This document shows positions 37,901 to 46,700 of a stretch of DNA of 63,737 nucleotides, piece by piece. The notes under the pieces are model-generated. The model made no database searches. It saw only the letters and a program-made list of their open reading frames with translations, and was not told the origin of the DNA. The translations under genes and the position numbers were made by a program. This stretch comes from Ignavibacteria bacterium RIFOXYB12_FULL_35_14 (GTDB lineage: Bacteria > Bacteroidota > Ignavibacteria > Ignavibacteriales > Ignavibacteriaceae), in assembly GCA_001803045.1 (NCBI GenBank), contig MHAR01000069.1:1-63737 (forward strand), in the 5' to 3' direction. Each line of letters starts with the position of its first letter. The first letter of the stretch is position 1.

Positions 37901-38077
37901 TGCATTGATGGAATTGTTCGATAATCCATTGGCAATAGTATAGTGATCAAATGAAAAATGGTGGGATTGCGAAAAAAGATTAAGTTGATTCGCAAAAAGA
38001 AAAATAGTGCACAATAGTATGCTTTGAAGGCTTAGACTCTTAATAAACTTAGAGTGTCTGATGAATTTTATTTCCAT
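34949..38077 (-). CDS. Propeller-sensor histidine kinase (Reg_prop/Y_Y_Y/HisKA_3)
   Basis: This membrane sensor of about 1042 residues has a signal or anchor segment near the N-terminus and about 14 two-component-regulator-propeller repeats (DGFIWIATKDGLNRFD, ENLWFGTLTGGLFKYN and variants) forming a large periplasmic domain. A Y_Y_Y domain (FEFSALDIAPSHKHQFAYLLEGLDPSW), one transmembrane helix (about 815-840), a HisKA_3 dimerisation domain with His in NDLHDEIGSNLS, and an HATPase domain (N-box ALNNVVRHA, DDGKGFD) follow. It resembles Bacteroides hybrid systems that sense glycan fragments, but the receiver and DNA-binding parts are in the separate downstream protein. The ATG at 38077 is chosen over 38128 because it puts the hydrophobic segment in a normal signal position. 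Confidence 0.9.
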   Translation of the reverse strand: MEIKFIRHSKFIKSLSLQSILLCTIFLFANQLNLFSQSHHFSFDHYTIANGLSNNSINAILQTRDGFIWIATKDGLNRFDGQKFFVFKHDPSLKNSIPENYVMSLLESSDETFWVGTWGGGLCKYDPIHESFIKIETNFAKDRYIQCIAEDNYKNLWFGTLTGGLFKYNPASRSIRNYSTDTGSLIRLLNNNITTLAVNPDNTLWIGSWGSGFSFIDEQKNIIKNFVRPPTNTTFSNNNIWFIEKGLGKKIIISSDFGVDLYDPEKDFYVHNLNLPGEIQSVLNSPVRQTFRDSYNRLWIGTYEYYGLYLIVKDQSGKSHTHHLIREEDDPNSLTMNRIRWIYEDRKKNLWIGTEDGLNKLSAVKPFVHFRFFPFRNTGLGGRVISGIVEGHDNILWLGLAGSGFDRIDLRKNTIKHYHHDPNNPNSLAEDDVTALFEDRFGKIWIGTRNFGLNCFNPKDESFQHFIFNPNKPESVDDNWIHKILETSDGTLLIGTNSGLKVFNRTTRSLIDFKPEVVGRNSFPQKYSANTFFEDSAGELWIGTWLDGLLRYSKKEKKFFQYIPDPTLNYSISSNKITCIVEDSKGYIWAGTHSGGINKFDKTSGKFILYSLKQGLPNDVVFGILEDEKGFLWISTLNGLSKFDPEKEKFRNYDVSDGIIHNQFNWHASLKNKTGQMYFGTINGLISFHPSSVKIDSQPPLVVLTSFKIFGKEAELPQSLSSTKEILLNYDQNFFSFEFSALDIAPSHKHQFAYLLEGLDPSWVYSGSRSAAFYTDVPPGEYKFHFKACNADGVWCSPLSLSVIITPAWWMTWWFKILVVIILLGIGYLIYLYRLKQSLAIQNIRLNIANDLHDEIGSNLSSISIDSQLLLNNSSIDETQQELASFISKTVQETVETMRDLIWFINPNNDFGKDMILKMKETAAKLLAGMNWSFKVNSEVELEELNLEIRRNIYLIYKEALNNVVRHANSQSCEIELRNLGNTFLLMIKDDGKGFDEKKVQENTGLRSIKRRAANMNAEVKIYSEIGNGTVIKLVVPFGSNK

Positions 38078-38162
38078 GCTTAATAAATCTTTAATCTCAA
38101 ATAAAAAATACCAGATATTTTGATTCAATCAAAAGCTGATTAATTGGTTTTGATTCTTAACA

Positions 38163-38194
38163 AAAAAGACAGATCCAACCGAATCTGTCTTTTT
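38163..38194 (-). terminator. Strong rho-independent terminator
   Basis: A 12-bp perfect stem, AAAAAGACAGAT with ATCTGTCTTTTT, encloses an 8-bp loop. It lies just past the 3' end of the decayed T9SS gene fragment and upstream of the kinase gene. It isolates the kinase transcript and is probably a relic of the lost gene's terminator. Confidence 0.85.
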
Positions 38195-38215
38195 AAAATT
38201 AGCATAACTGAGATT

Positions 38216-38566
38216 TTATTTTAAAAGCTGCATCTTCTTCACACTAACAAAATTGCCTGCTCGTAATTCATAAAAATAAGTTCCGCTGGACAAATGGCTG
38301 GTGGAAAATTCAACTTCATATTTTCCTGCGGGTTTGTATTCATCAGCAAGTATTGCAATCTTATTGCAAGGTCATCAAGCACTCTAAAAACTTGCCAACA
38401 GCTTATTAGCGACTACCAAATGATATTTGTGCTTGGGTTAAAGGGATTGGAATAGTTTTGAGCATGCTGACTTTCCTTTGGAATCATTGAATTTTGGATT
38501 TCGACAATATTCGAATATGAATGAGAGTCATCATGATCGATTTATTTTAATCTGCCTCGAATGTTA
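38216..38566 (-). pseudogene. Decayed C-terminus of a T9SS cargo gene
   Basis: The minus-strand translation gives GRLK*IDHDDSHSYSNIVEIQ, QNYSNPFNPSTNIIW*SLIS, then after a one-base frame change NKIAILADEYKPAGKYEVEF, LSSGTYFYELRAGNFVSVKK and MQLLK, ending at TAA (38216-38218). The two stops fit CAA to TAA (RLKQID) and CAG to TAG (WQSPVS) in intact relatives. Only the end of the fibronectin-like linker and the sorting domain remain; no cargo domain is visible upstream, where the phosphatase gene begins. Confidence 0.85.
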
Positions 38567-38611
38567 TCTCCTTAAATTTCGATTTTATAATTAGGGAAGA
38601 ACAAGTATCCC

Positions 38612-39310
38612 TCAATAATTTGGGCGTATATCGTTATGGTGTGTCTTTTCTTGAAGCACTTCGATTAACTTACCATTTTCAACAATAACAGCAGATAATT
38701 TATTTCCCAAGTAGACACCTGTATCAATATAAATAGCATTTGATTTTTCAGAATAAATAACATCTTTTTTAATAGTGTGTCCCACAACTTGAAGCTTTCC
38801 AATATTTAATAATGTACCACGCGTCCACAAGATACCATCCTCGGAATTTATATTCGAATGAACAACTTCATCTAACTCCGATGAATTTACTTCAAAATCA
38901 TTGGGCAATAGATTCTTCATGTATTTTGATATTCCGGCGTGCGATATAAGGCATTCATCAAGATTATAATAAAGAGGATGATTAATAATTACTTCTAAAT
39001 GTTCATTCATTTTATCAAAGTGTTCATTGTAAGACATTAAAGTGGTTTCGTACCCATTGTAAGGCCAGGGTTTACCAATTTCATGATTGGGATGCTTTAT
39101 AAAATAATACATCATGTAATCATGGTTGCCTGCAGTGAATTTTATTTTTTCGGATTTGATAAACTCAATTACTTCATAGCTGAAGTTTCCCCTGTCAACC
39201 AAATCTCCAACAGAAAAAATTTCTATGGATGGATATTTTTGTCTTATTTGCTCAACAAGATTGCGAAGAGTGTTAAGACATCCATGAATATCGCCGATTA
39301 CAGCTACCAT
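38612..39310 (-). CDS. PPP-family serine/threonine-type protein phosphatase
   Basis: This 232-residue metallophosphatase has all PPP signature blocks: GDIHGC, GDLVDRG, AGNHDY, a late SHAG and VVGHT with the terminal YIDTG. This is the layout of bacterial PrpA/ApaH-like single-domain enzymes. It would hydrolyse phosphoserine/threonine or dinucleoside polyphosphates in the cytoplasm; the sequence alone does not decide. It lies 44 bp downstream of the alanine dehydrogenase gene on the same strand. Confidence 0.88.
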   Translation of the reverse strand: MVAVIGDIHGCLNTLRNLVEQIRQKYPSIEIFSVGDLVDRGNFSYEVIEFIKSEKIKFTAGNHDYMMYYFIKHPNHEIGKPWPYNGYETTLMSYNEHFDKMNEHLEVIINHPLYYNLDECLISHAGISKYMKNLLPNDFEVNSSELDEVVHSNINSEDGILWTRGTLLNIGKLQVVGHTIKKDVIYSEKSNAIYIDTGVYLGNKLSAVIVENGKLIEVLQEKTHHNDIRPNY

Positions 39311-39354
39311 TTCAGATGCCTAAATTGTGAAAGTCGATTAAATAAAAAGTGAAT

Positions 39355-40476
39355 TTAATTTGTTGAGAATATCCTGAGCTTGCGATATTCGACATTAAAA
39401 ATGTTCGCAATTGCCTCATTTGTACAGGAAGCTTTATAAGTACAAACACCTTTTGATAAACCCGCATCAGCCAACAAAGCATTTGCCAAACCATGCTCGG
39501 CAATGTTTTGTATGTACTCGATTGCAGCATTATTTAATCCGTAAGATGCTGTGCGTGATACTAATGCAGGCATATTAGGTACACAATAATGAATTACATC
39601 TTTATATGAAAAAACCGGATCGGACAGAGTTGTTATCCTGCTAGTCTCAATGCAACCGCCTTGATCAATAGAAACATCAACAATTACGGCTCCCTTCTTC
39701 ATTTCTTTAACCATTGATTCGGTAACAAGATGAGGTGTCTTTTCGCCCTTAATTAAAACGGCTCCAATAAGAACATCTGCAAACTTAACTCCTCTTGTAA
39801 CTGTGTAAGGATTTGCCATAACGGTTGTAAGCTTTCCGGGGAAAAGAGAATCAATCATCCGTAATCTGTTTAGATCTTTATCGATAACAATTACTTGAGC
39901 ACCTCTTCCAAGTGCAGCTCTTGCAGCAGTGGTACCAACTACACCGGCACCAATAATTACTACTGCAGCGGGTGCAACACCGGTAATTCCGCCCATTAAA
40001 ATTCCTCTGCCTCCCTTTGAAGAAGATTCTAAATATCTTTCCGCTATTTGAATTGAAAGAGGTCCAGCAATTTCACTCATAGCGTGCAGAACCGGAAGTC
40101 CGCGTGAATCTTCAATAAGCTCATAACTAATTGCCGTTACATTATTTTTTAGTAAATTTTCTAAAATTGATTTTTTAGCAACGGCAAGATGAAGAAAAGT
40201 AAAAAGTATCTGCTCCTCTTGAAGTAGTTCCGCTTCAGCTTCGTTTAGCGGTTGAACCTTCGCAATTAATTCTGAACGCTTAAAAACTTCTTCAGCACTA
40301 AATACGATGTTAGCACCAACTTTGCTGTAATCTTCATCAGTGAATTGACTCCCCTCTCCTCCCCCATGTTCAAAATATACAGTGTGACCTAAGCGTACAA
40401 GTGCATCAACGCCCGCAGGCGCAAGTCCGACTCTTTTTTCTTCTTTCAGATTTTCTTTTGGAATTCCAATTCTCAT
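39355..40476 (-). CDS. ald: Alanine dehydrogenase
   Basis: Ald catalyses reversible NAD-dependent oxidative deamination of L-alanine to pyruvate and ammonia. The 373-residue protein is full-length, with MRIGIPKE, the catalytic-region FTFLHLA (His about 96), EIAGPLSIQ, the Rossmann motif VVIIGAGVVGTTAARAALG (about 172-190), VDVSIDQGG (Asp about 270) and HYCVPNMPA(L)VSRTAS near the end. Residues around Lys73 (IAKVQPL) fit the substrate site. It lies between the SpmAB gene and a phosphatase gene on one strand with modest gaps. Confidence 0.95.
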   Translation of the reverse strand: MRIGIPKENLKEEKRVGLAPAGVDALVRLGHTVYFEHGGGEGSQFTDEDYSKVGANIVFSAEEVFKRSELIAKVQPLNEAEAELLQEEQILFTFLHLAVAKKSILENLLKNNVTAISYELIEDSRGLPVLHAMSEIAGPLSIQIAERYLESSSKGGRGILMGGITGVAPAAVVIIGAGVVGTTAARAALGRGAQVIVIDKDLNRLRMIDSLFPGKLTTVMANPYTVTRGVKFADVLIGAVLIKGEKTPHLVTESMVKEMKKGAVIVDVSIDQGGCIETSRITTLSDPVFSYKDVIHYCVPNMPALVSRTASYGLNNAAIEYIQNIAEHGLANALLADAGLSKGVCTYKASCTNEAIANIFNVEYRKLRIFSTN

Positions 40477-40547
40477 GAGATGTTTCTCCTATTCGTTCTA
40501 AAACTAAATATTACTTGAGAGAGATTCAAATTTTTTACGAGATCTTT

Positions 40548-42182
40548 TTAACCAAAAAGTTGTTTTACAATAAATACTGCCGCTAAAATTCCTGCAACAT
40601 CAGCTATTAGCCCTGCAGGAAGAGCATGCCTTGTATTCTTAACATTAACAGAACCGAAATATACAGCAAGTACATAAAAAGTTGTTTCCGTACTTCCAAA
40701 AAAAGTTGAGACCATTATCCCTATCAGTGAATCGGGACCATAGACAGACATCGTTTCAGCCATAATTCCCAAAGAGCCGCTGCCGGAAAGAGGACGCATC
40801 AAAGCCATAGGCAAAACTTCAGCAGGCATTCCTATCGGATCGGTAATGTATCTTAGTGCCGGTATCAGCCAACCCTCCATTGCTCCCCCCGCTCTGAATA
40901 TACCTATTGCTCCTAACATAGCAACTAAGTAAGGAATTATCCTAACAGCGATATTAAATCCTTCTTTAGCACCTTCTATGAATTGCTCATAAACTCTAAC
41001 TTTCTTAATGGCGCCATACCCGATGAATGAAACAATCATTAATGGGATTGCAATTATCGACACTACTTGTATTATTTCTTTAAATAGCTCCGGTGATATA
41101 AAACTGAAAGCGGAACCTAAAATCTTTCCTAAACCGGTCGTTGTTAGTAAAAGAATCAATACAACAATAGCCGCAAGAAATCCCAGAATACTTTTGTTAT
41201 CCTTAAACCATTGAGAAGTTTGACCTTTTTTTATTGGAAACTTTTCAAAAATTTTTACCGCCGTTATGCCTGCTATGGTTGCACAAGTTGCACCAAATAA
41301 TGAAGTCCCGATTATTATCGCCGGATCTGAGCTTCCTGCGGCAGCGCGAATTGCGATTGCACTAGCAGGAATAAAAGTAATGCCTGCGGTGTTAATTGCT
41401 AGAAAAGTACACATTGCATTTGTTGCGGTTCCTTTATTTGTATTAAGCTTATCAAGTTCTTCCATTGCCTTTAAGCCAAAAGGCGTAGCCGCATTGCTTA
41501 ATCCAAGCATGTTCGCAGAAATATTCATGATCATCGAGCCAACTGCAGGATGATCTGAAGGAACATCCGGAAAGAGCTTTTTAGTAATTGGCTTTAACAT
41601 TTTAGCCAGAATGGAAATTAACCCCGCAGATTCAGCAACTTTCATTACACCGAGCCACAACGCCATTATCCCGATTAAACCTAATGCAATCTCAACTGCA
41701 GTACCAGCATAGCTCAATACGGAGTTTGTAACTTGTTTGAGTTTTAGAAAAGAAACTTCTTCAAGAACCATTTCGGCTCTAACACTTGAAGAATCCATAA
41801 CTTCCTTTAATTTAATTTTTACAGTTAGATCATCATCCTTTCCGGAAATGCTTGCAACTTCAGATAAAACCTTAGGAGCAGATTTATCAATCTTGAAATA
41901 AGCATTAAGCGTATTATCCTTTTTTACAAAAGTTAGTTTTGATATGAGTGCAATATCGTTTGGAATGTTTTGCGAGAAATGATCAGAAAAATCTTTTGAG
42001 GATATTTTTATCTTACCATCATAAATTTTATCTACATCAGTATCAAATTTCTGATAAAATTCTATTGTAACTGATAACGGAATGTCGTTCCGGTATTTGT
42101 TTTCGTACTTATCGCGGATATCAGTATAAATAGCAGTTCCAATACCAAGCATTAACAAAGCAAGCCAAACATAATTCAGCAT
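40548..42182 (-). CDS. SpmA-SpmB fusion, nucleoside-recognition (Gate) membrane protein
   Basis: This is a 544-residue polytopic membrane protein. After one N-terminal helix and a periplasmic-type segment (about 25-150), an SpmA-like half (about 155-310, NMLGLSNAATPFGLKAMEEL...NTAGITFIPASAIAIR) is joined to an SpmB-like half (about 365-544, MRPLSGSGSLGI...TETTFYVLAVYFG). In Bacillus these are two spore-maturation genes. Fusions occur in many non-sporulating Bacteroidota, where the role is thought to be transport, but the substrate is unknown. It is followed by ald, which may hint at amino acid-related transport (inference only). Confidence 0.87.
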   Translation of the reverse strand: MLNYVWLALLMLGIGTAIYTDIRDKYENKYRNDIPLSVTIEFYQKFDTDVDKIYDGKIKISSKDFSDHFSQNIPNDIALISKLTFVKKDNTLNAYFKIDKSAPKVLSEVASISGKDDDLTVKIKLKEVMDSSSVRAEMVLEEVSFLKLKQVTNSVLSYAGTAVEIALGLIGIMALWLGVMKVAESAGLISILAKMLKPITKKLFPDVPSDHPAVGSMIMNISANMLGLSNAATPFGLKAMEELDKLNTNKGTATNAMCTFLAINTAGITFIPASAIAIRAAAGSSDPAIIIGTSLFGATCATIAGITAVKIFEKFPIKKGQTSQWFKDNKSILGFLAAIVVLILLLTTTGLGKILGSAFSFISPELFKEIIQVVSIIAIPLMIVSFIGYGAIKKVRVYEQFIEGAKEGFNIAVRIIPYLVAMLGAIGIFRAGGAMEGWLIPALRYITDPIGMPAEVLPMALMRPLSGSGSLGIMAETMSVYGPDSLIGIMVSTFFGSTETTFYVLAVYFGSVNVKNTRHALPAGLIADVAGILAAVFIVKQLFG

Positions 42183-42211
42183 ATCTTACTTTCTGTATGG
42201 TTTGTTAAAGA

Positions 42212-43252
42212 TCACTCGTCGGCTATCGAGTCAACTATAATTTTATGATGAAACGGAAAAGCATGATTTCCATTTTTGTTTGCCGCTAAAATTCTTATAA
42301 CATGCTCTCCGGTGTGCACATCTTGCATTGATAAAGCTATTTCGCCGGATCTATCATCGTAGGTAAAGTTTTTGGTTTTTAATGAATCAAAATAAACCTG
42401 GATGGATTCAACATTGATACCTGTAGAATCTCGTATTGAAAATTTTAGTTCAAGATTATCTTGATAAAAAATACTATCACTCATAGCATACTCAATTTGG
42501 GGAATTCCCGCTGCATAATACCGGGCTATTCCTCTAAAGATTCCCCAAGCTTGGATTTTATTGAACTCATCTAAGGCTAATCGTCTTTCCTCATGAAGAT
42601 TTGTAAAGAAACCGCATTCAACTAGAATGGATGGAATTTTAGTAACACGAAGTACCGAGAAGCCCGCACCAGGATAAATCCAATAATCCGAATATGTTCC
42701 GTCGAACGACCCTAAGCCGCCGGAATTTCTCATTGCATAAGCTAAATCTCTTTGAACATACTTTGCAAAATCTCTTTCGGAAGGTTCATACTCATAATCG
42801 GTTTCCTTAGCATGATAATAGGTTGACGTGTAATTTATTCCTTCATCACTACCTTTTCCTGGTGCATTATGATGAATACTGATGAAAATTTCAGCACCAC
42901 TTCGATCTGCCATATAAGATCGTTCAGTGAGATCAACTGTTTTATCGATTTCACGCGACATCACCACTTCAACTCCAGCTTCCTGTAAAAAATCTCGTAG
43001 GTTTAAAGCAACATTTAAATTAGCATCGGCTTCAACGGTAAATTTTTGTGGACCAGCGTTACTTCTATCCGCACCGCCATGACCGGGATCAAGAAAAATT
43101 TTCTTTCCTGATATAAATTTTAAGTGAGTATTTAAGAAGTCCTTTTTCTTTTGTGGATTTTTAAATTCGATAGGAATTTCGTAGTAAGTTATATCTGCAG
43201 AACAGCTGATCAGAAGCAAACCGGATAGAAGAAGAAGAGCCGAATATTTCAA
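42212..43252 (-). CDS. N-acetylmuramoyl-L-alanine amidase lipoprotein (Amidase_3)
   Basis: This 346-residue zinc amidase cuts the bond between N-acetylmuramic acid and the stem peptide. The start is placed at TTG 43252: GGAGG lies 6 bp upstream, it overlaps the previous stop by nothing, and it begins exactly at MKYSALLLLSGLLLISC, a lipoprotein signal with a LISC lipobox. An ATG at 43288 would overlap the upstream gene and add 12 charged residues. Zinc and catalytic residues are in FLDPGHGG, the Glu of FTVEADANLN, SIHHNA and VECGFFTN. A C-terminal beta-sandwich (about 260-346) follows. It likely acts in the periplasm, anchored to a membrane. Confidence 0.9.
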   Translation of the reverse strand: MKYSALLLLSGLLLISCSADITYYEIPIEFKNPQKKKDFLNTHLKFISGKKIFLDPGHGGADRSNAGPQKFTVEADANLNVALNLRDFLQEAGVEVVMSREIDKTVDLTERSYMADRSGAEIFISIHHNAPGKGSDEGINYTSTYYHAKETDYEYEPSERDFAKYVQRDLAYAMRNSGGLGSFDGTYSDYWIYPGAGFSVLRVTKIPSILVECGFFTNLHEERRLALDEFNKIQAWGIFRGIARYYAAGIPQIEYAMSDSIFYQDNLELKFSIRDSTGINVESIQVYFDSLKTKNFTYDDRSGEIALSMQDVHTGEHVIRILAANKNGNHAFPFHHKIIVDSIADE

Positions 43253-43253
43253 A

Positions 43254-43721
43254 TCAGCCTCCGATTTCCTCCTGAGCGTGAATTTCATCAGAATCCATTA
43301 TTATAGCACTGGCTAATGCTAATATGTTTTTTCGCACGGTATCTGTTTTCTTAGAATACTTAACCAAATATTCATGTCGAAGGTTTGTCATTATCTTTTC
43401 TTCATCAACTTTTCTGACCAATCCGTTTAAAGTAATCGAGAACATTTGATAAGTGGGTTTGAATTCAAGTTTTTTTCCTCGCTTCACTTTTTCTTGCTTT
43501 ATAACGGTGAAACTTGCGCTCGAGTTATACTTTATAGAATTATAAAGTTCATCATTATTCTTAAAAAAGATGTAGATGTTTTTATCTCTATAAAGAAAAG
43601 TTGTGGGATACTGAATGGTTTTTTCATCATCGATATAAAGAGCTAAAACTCCAACCGAAGTGTTCTTCAGTTCACTTTCAATTAGCTCTAAATCTCTTAT
43701 TTGATTAGTGAAACGCTGCAT
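43254..43721 (-). CDS. Pyridoxamine-phosphate-oxidase-like FMN-binding split-barrel protein
   Basis: This 155-residue cytoplasmic protein has the split-barrel pattern: GVLALYIDDEKTIQYPTTFLYRDKNIYIFFKNNDELYNSIKYNSSASFTVI. That resembles the flavin-binding half of the pyridoxamine 5'-phosphate oxidase-like family. The C-terminal conserved region of true PNPOx is absent, so it is not a PdxH orthologue. Its stop is 1 bp from the amidase TTG start, so the two are translationally coupled. The function is unknown. Confidence 0.7.
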   Translation of the reverse strand: MQRFTNQIRDLELIESELKNTSVGVLALYIDDEKTIQYPTTFLYRDKNIYIFFKNNDELYNSIKYNSSASFTVIKQEKVKRGKKLEFKPTYQMFSITLNGLVRKVDEEKIMTNLRHEYLVKYSKKTDTVRKNILALASAIIMDSDEIHAQEEIGG

Positions 43722-43794
43722 GAGTTTCTTCCCAAAATTATTTTCATTATAAATATAGGAATAATTTTTTTTGAAATTAACAAGCCGGTAAAAT

Positions 43795-46700
43795 TTATAC
43801 TACAATACAATTATTTTTTATCAAGAAAACACAATTATTGCAATGATCTAAGTTTTTTTCAGGTGTTTGTTCTCTAACTTTTTTAACCATCATCTCAATT
43901 TCATGCTCAATTTTAACCAATTCTTTCAATCCGATATTCAAAGTAATCACTTCATTGGGGTGCTTTAAAAAAACGATACGCAGCTCAAAGTCCGTTATCG
44001 CTTTAAATAACTTACCAGCAATATAGGAATAAAATTTTAATTGAGTGAAATACTGGCTGGCTCTTTCTTGAACTTCATCCAAAGTTATTAAATCTGTTTT
44101 GTAATCAACTATTACAATTTTGTCTTTGCTTATGATTAGCTTATCAATTATTCCATATAGATAATAATCGTCATGCTGATGGTAAATTTCAAATTCGTTT
44201 TTATAAACTGCAAATTCTTTTAGGCGGTTATAATTATCCGATTTAAAATAAATCGAAAGATTATTAATAATATCTTGTTTCAAGTCTGCGAATTGATTCG
44301 ACAACCACTCTTCCTTATCAATCATATTCTTTAGATAGGTATCAACTTTAACCGAGAGTTCAGTTTCGGCTGCTTCCTCACTTAGTAACTTATGAATTAA
44401 AGTTCCTTTGACTTGCGCAAATTTCACTTCAGTTCTACTGGTTTCTTCTCCGTTTGATGAAGCGAGAAGTTCTTCCTCTTTAGTATTGAAATCAAACTGC
44501 TTGGATTTATTAACAATTTTCTGACTGTTGAGCCATTTACGATTTTCTATTATCAGGTTTGAAAACCCCAATTCATAAATCAGCCGATACTTAAGCGGAC
44601 ATTGATTATAAACACTAAGCTTCGTAGCTGAGATGATTTCGCCAATGGGTTTATCGTCAATATGTTCAGCCATAAACGATTCGATTTTGGGCAATTGCTC
44701 CGCTCCTGTTTTAGGAACTGCAAGCGGGTGAATGATTTTGATTATTGGTACCTCTATTTCCAAATCTTTCTCATCGCCTATGTATTTATCATCTTTTTTA
44801 GCTAACAATTTTAATTTTGATCTTAGAGTAAATAGCTGAGAATTAAAATCAATATTGAGTCCTTGTTGAAGTAAGCCGATGAAAGAATCTTCTTTAACTG
44901 ACAAAGCAGAATTTAAGCTCGCAGAAATGAAAACCTGATTCTTTGCACGAGTGATTCCCACATAAAACAACCGCTTAATTTCAGCAATATTTTTTCTATC
45001 AGCTATGTAATCATTTAATCGTACAATTGGTGCTGGGTGATATTCGCCAAAATAATTTTCATCAAGAGGAACTTTAGTAAGAAGCCCAAATTCCTTGTTC
45101 ACTAAAATTGATTTTGTTTTCACGCCCTGTTTTCTGGACGACTCACCGCATCGATATAAAATGACAACCGGGAATTCCAATCCTTTCGCTTGATGAATCG
45201 TCATAATTTTAACAGAATTCAGTTCGTCAGAAATTACTGCCTGGGATTCATCTTCAACCTCACCAATTGCTTCTCGTAGAAAATTGAGATAGTCGTACAA
45301 TGTCCTGAATCCTTCAGCAAAGAAATTTATGGTGAGATTTATCAGCTTAGTTACATTCGCTTGCTCTTGCACCGAGTTTACTTTATTGTTGAGCAAGCTT
45401 AAGTAGCCTGTTTCCGAAATTATTTTTCTCAGAAGGAATGATATTTCAACTTTACTTACCAAAGAAATATTTTCTTCGAGATATTCAACGATGTTCAACA
45501 TTGTTGGATTGCTAAAGCTATAAGATTTAAGCTTTGACCAAAAATTTGCTTCTTGATTCAATGAAATTTCGAATATTTCCGAATCTGAAACTGAAAAAAG
45601 CGGCGAACGAAGAATACCGACTAAAGCTGTATCATCGTTTTGATCGAGGAGGAAAGAAAAATAATTATAAATATCATAAATCGATTGACGCTGGTAAAAT
45701 CCTTTTCCTCCGATGATTGCATAAGGTATTTTTTTTCTAATGAATGATTTTTCCAATTCGATAAATGATTTTCTTTTCCGGCAGAGAATTGCAATGTCAC
45801 CCCAATTTATTTTTACTTCCGGCGAATCTTGATTCTTCAGCCGGAGAATTCTCTCAGTTAACAAATTTGCTTCAGCAATTTCTTCATCTTCATCATCTGT
45901 TGACTCTGCCAAAAGAAGCTCAACATTACCTCTTTCATTATCATCTCTTGCACAAACAACATCAGAATGCTCTACTTCGTTGTACAACGGATTTGGATTG
46001 TGAAAAAGATTATTAAACAAAGCATTAATAAACAAACAAACGTTCGGCGCCATTCTAAAGCTGTCCGGAAGTGATAGTAGACTTTCTCTCCCCGCGCTTA
46101 CGGTTATTTCATTTTTAGTTTTGTTAAAAATTTCAAGTTCGGCGTCTCGAAACATGTAAATGCTTTGCTTCTCATCACCAACAACAAATAAGTTTCCTTT
46201 TCTTAGGTTATCAAGTATCGGTAAAAATATATTGTACTGAAGCTCATTCGTGTCCTGGTACTCGTCGATCATTATGTATTTAAACTTTTCGGAAAGTGAT
46301 TTTCTCACATCTTCATTTTGAAGTATGTTCTGGGTGAAAAGTAAAATGTCTTCGTAATCAAGATAACCGGCTTCTTTCTTTTTTTCAGAATACAGTTCAA
46401 GTGTTCTGTTGAAGAAATGAATAAACAATCTTCCGAATTTTGCAAGCTCAATTTCGATTTCCGAATGATTGTCAGGAATTTCAAAGTATCTCAATTTGCC
46501 TAAATAATCTTCGACAAAAGAACATTCCTGTCGTAATGTATTACTGTCATCACGGTTCAAATAACCTTTTATGGCTACAGTTCCGCTTTTAATTAGAATT
46601 TTTTCTCTGAGATTTCCAAGCAGCACCAAAAGTTTTTGAACATTTTTCTCATTCTCAATTTTCATCAATATGTGTTTTATCTCGATTGCTGTTGGATTTT

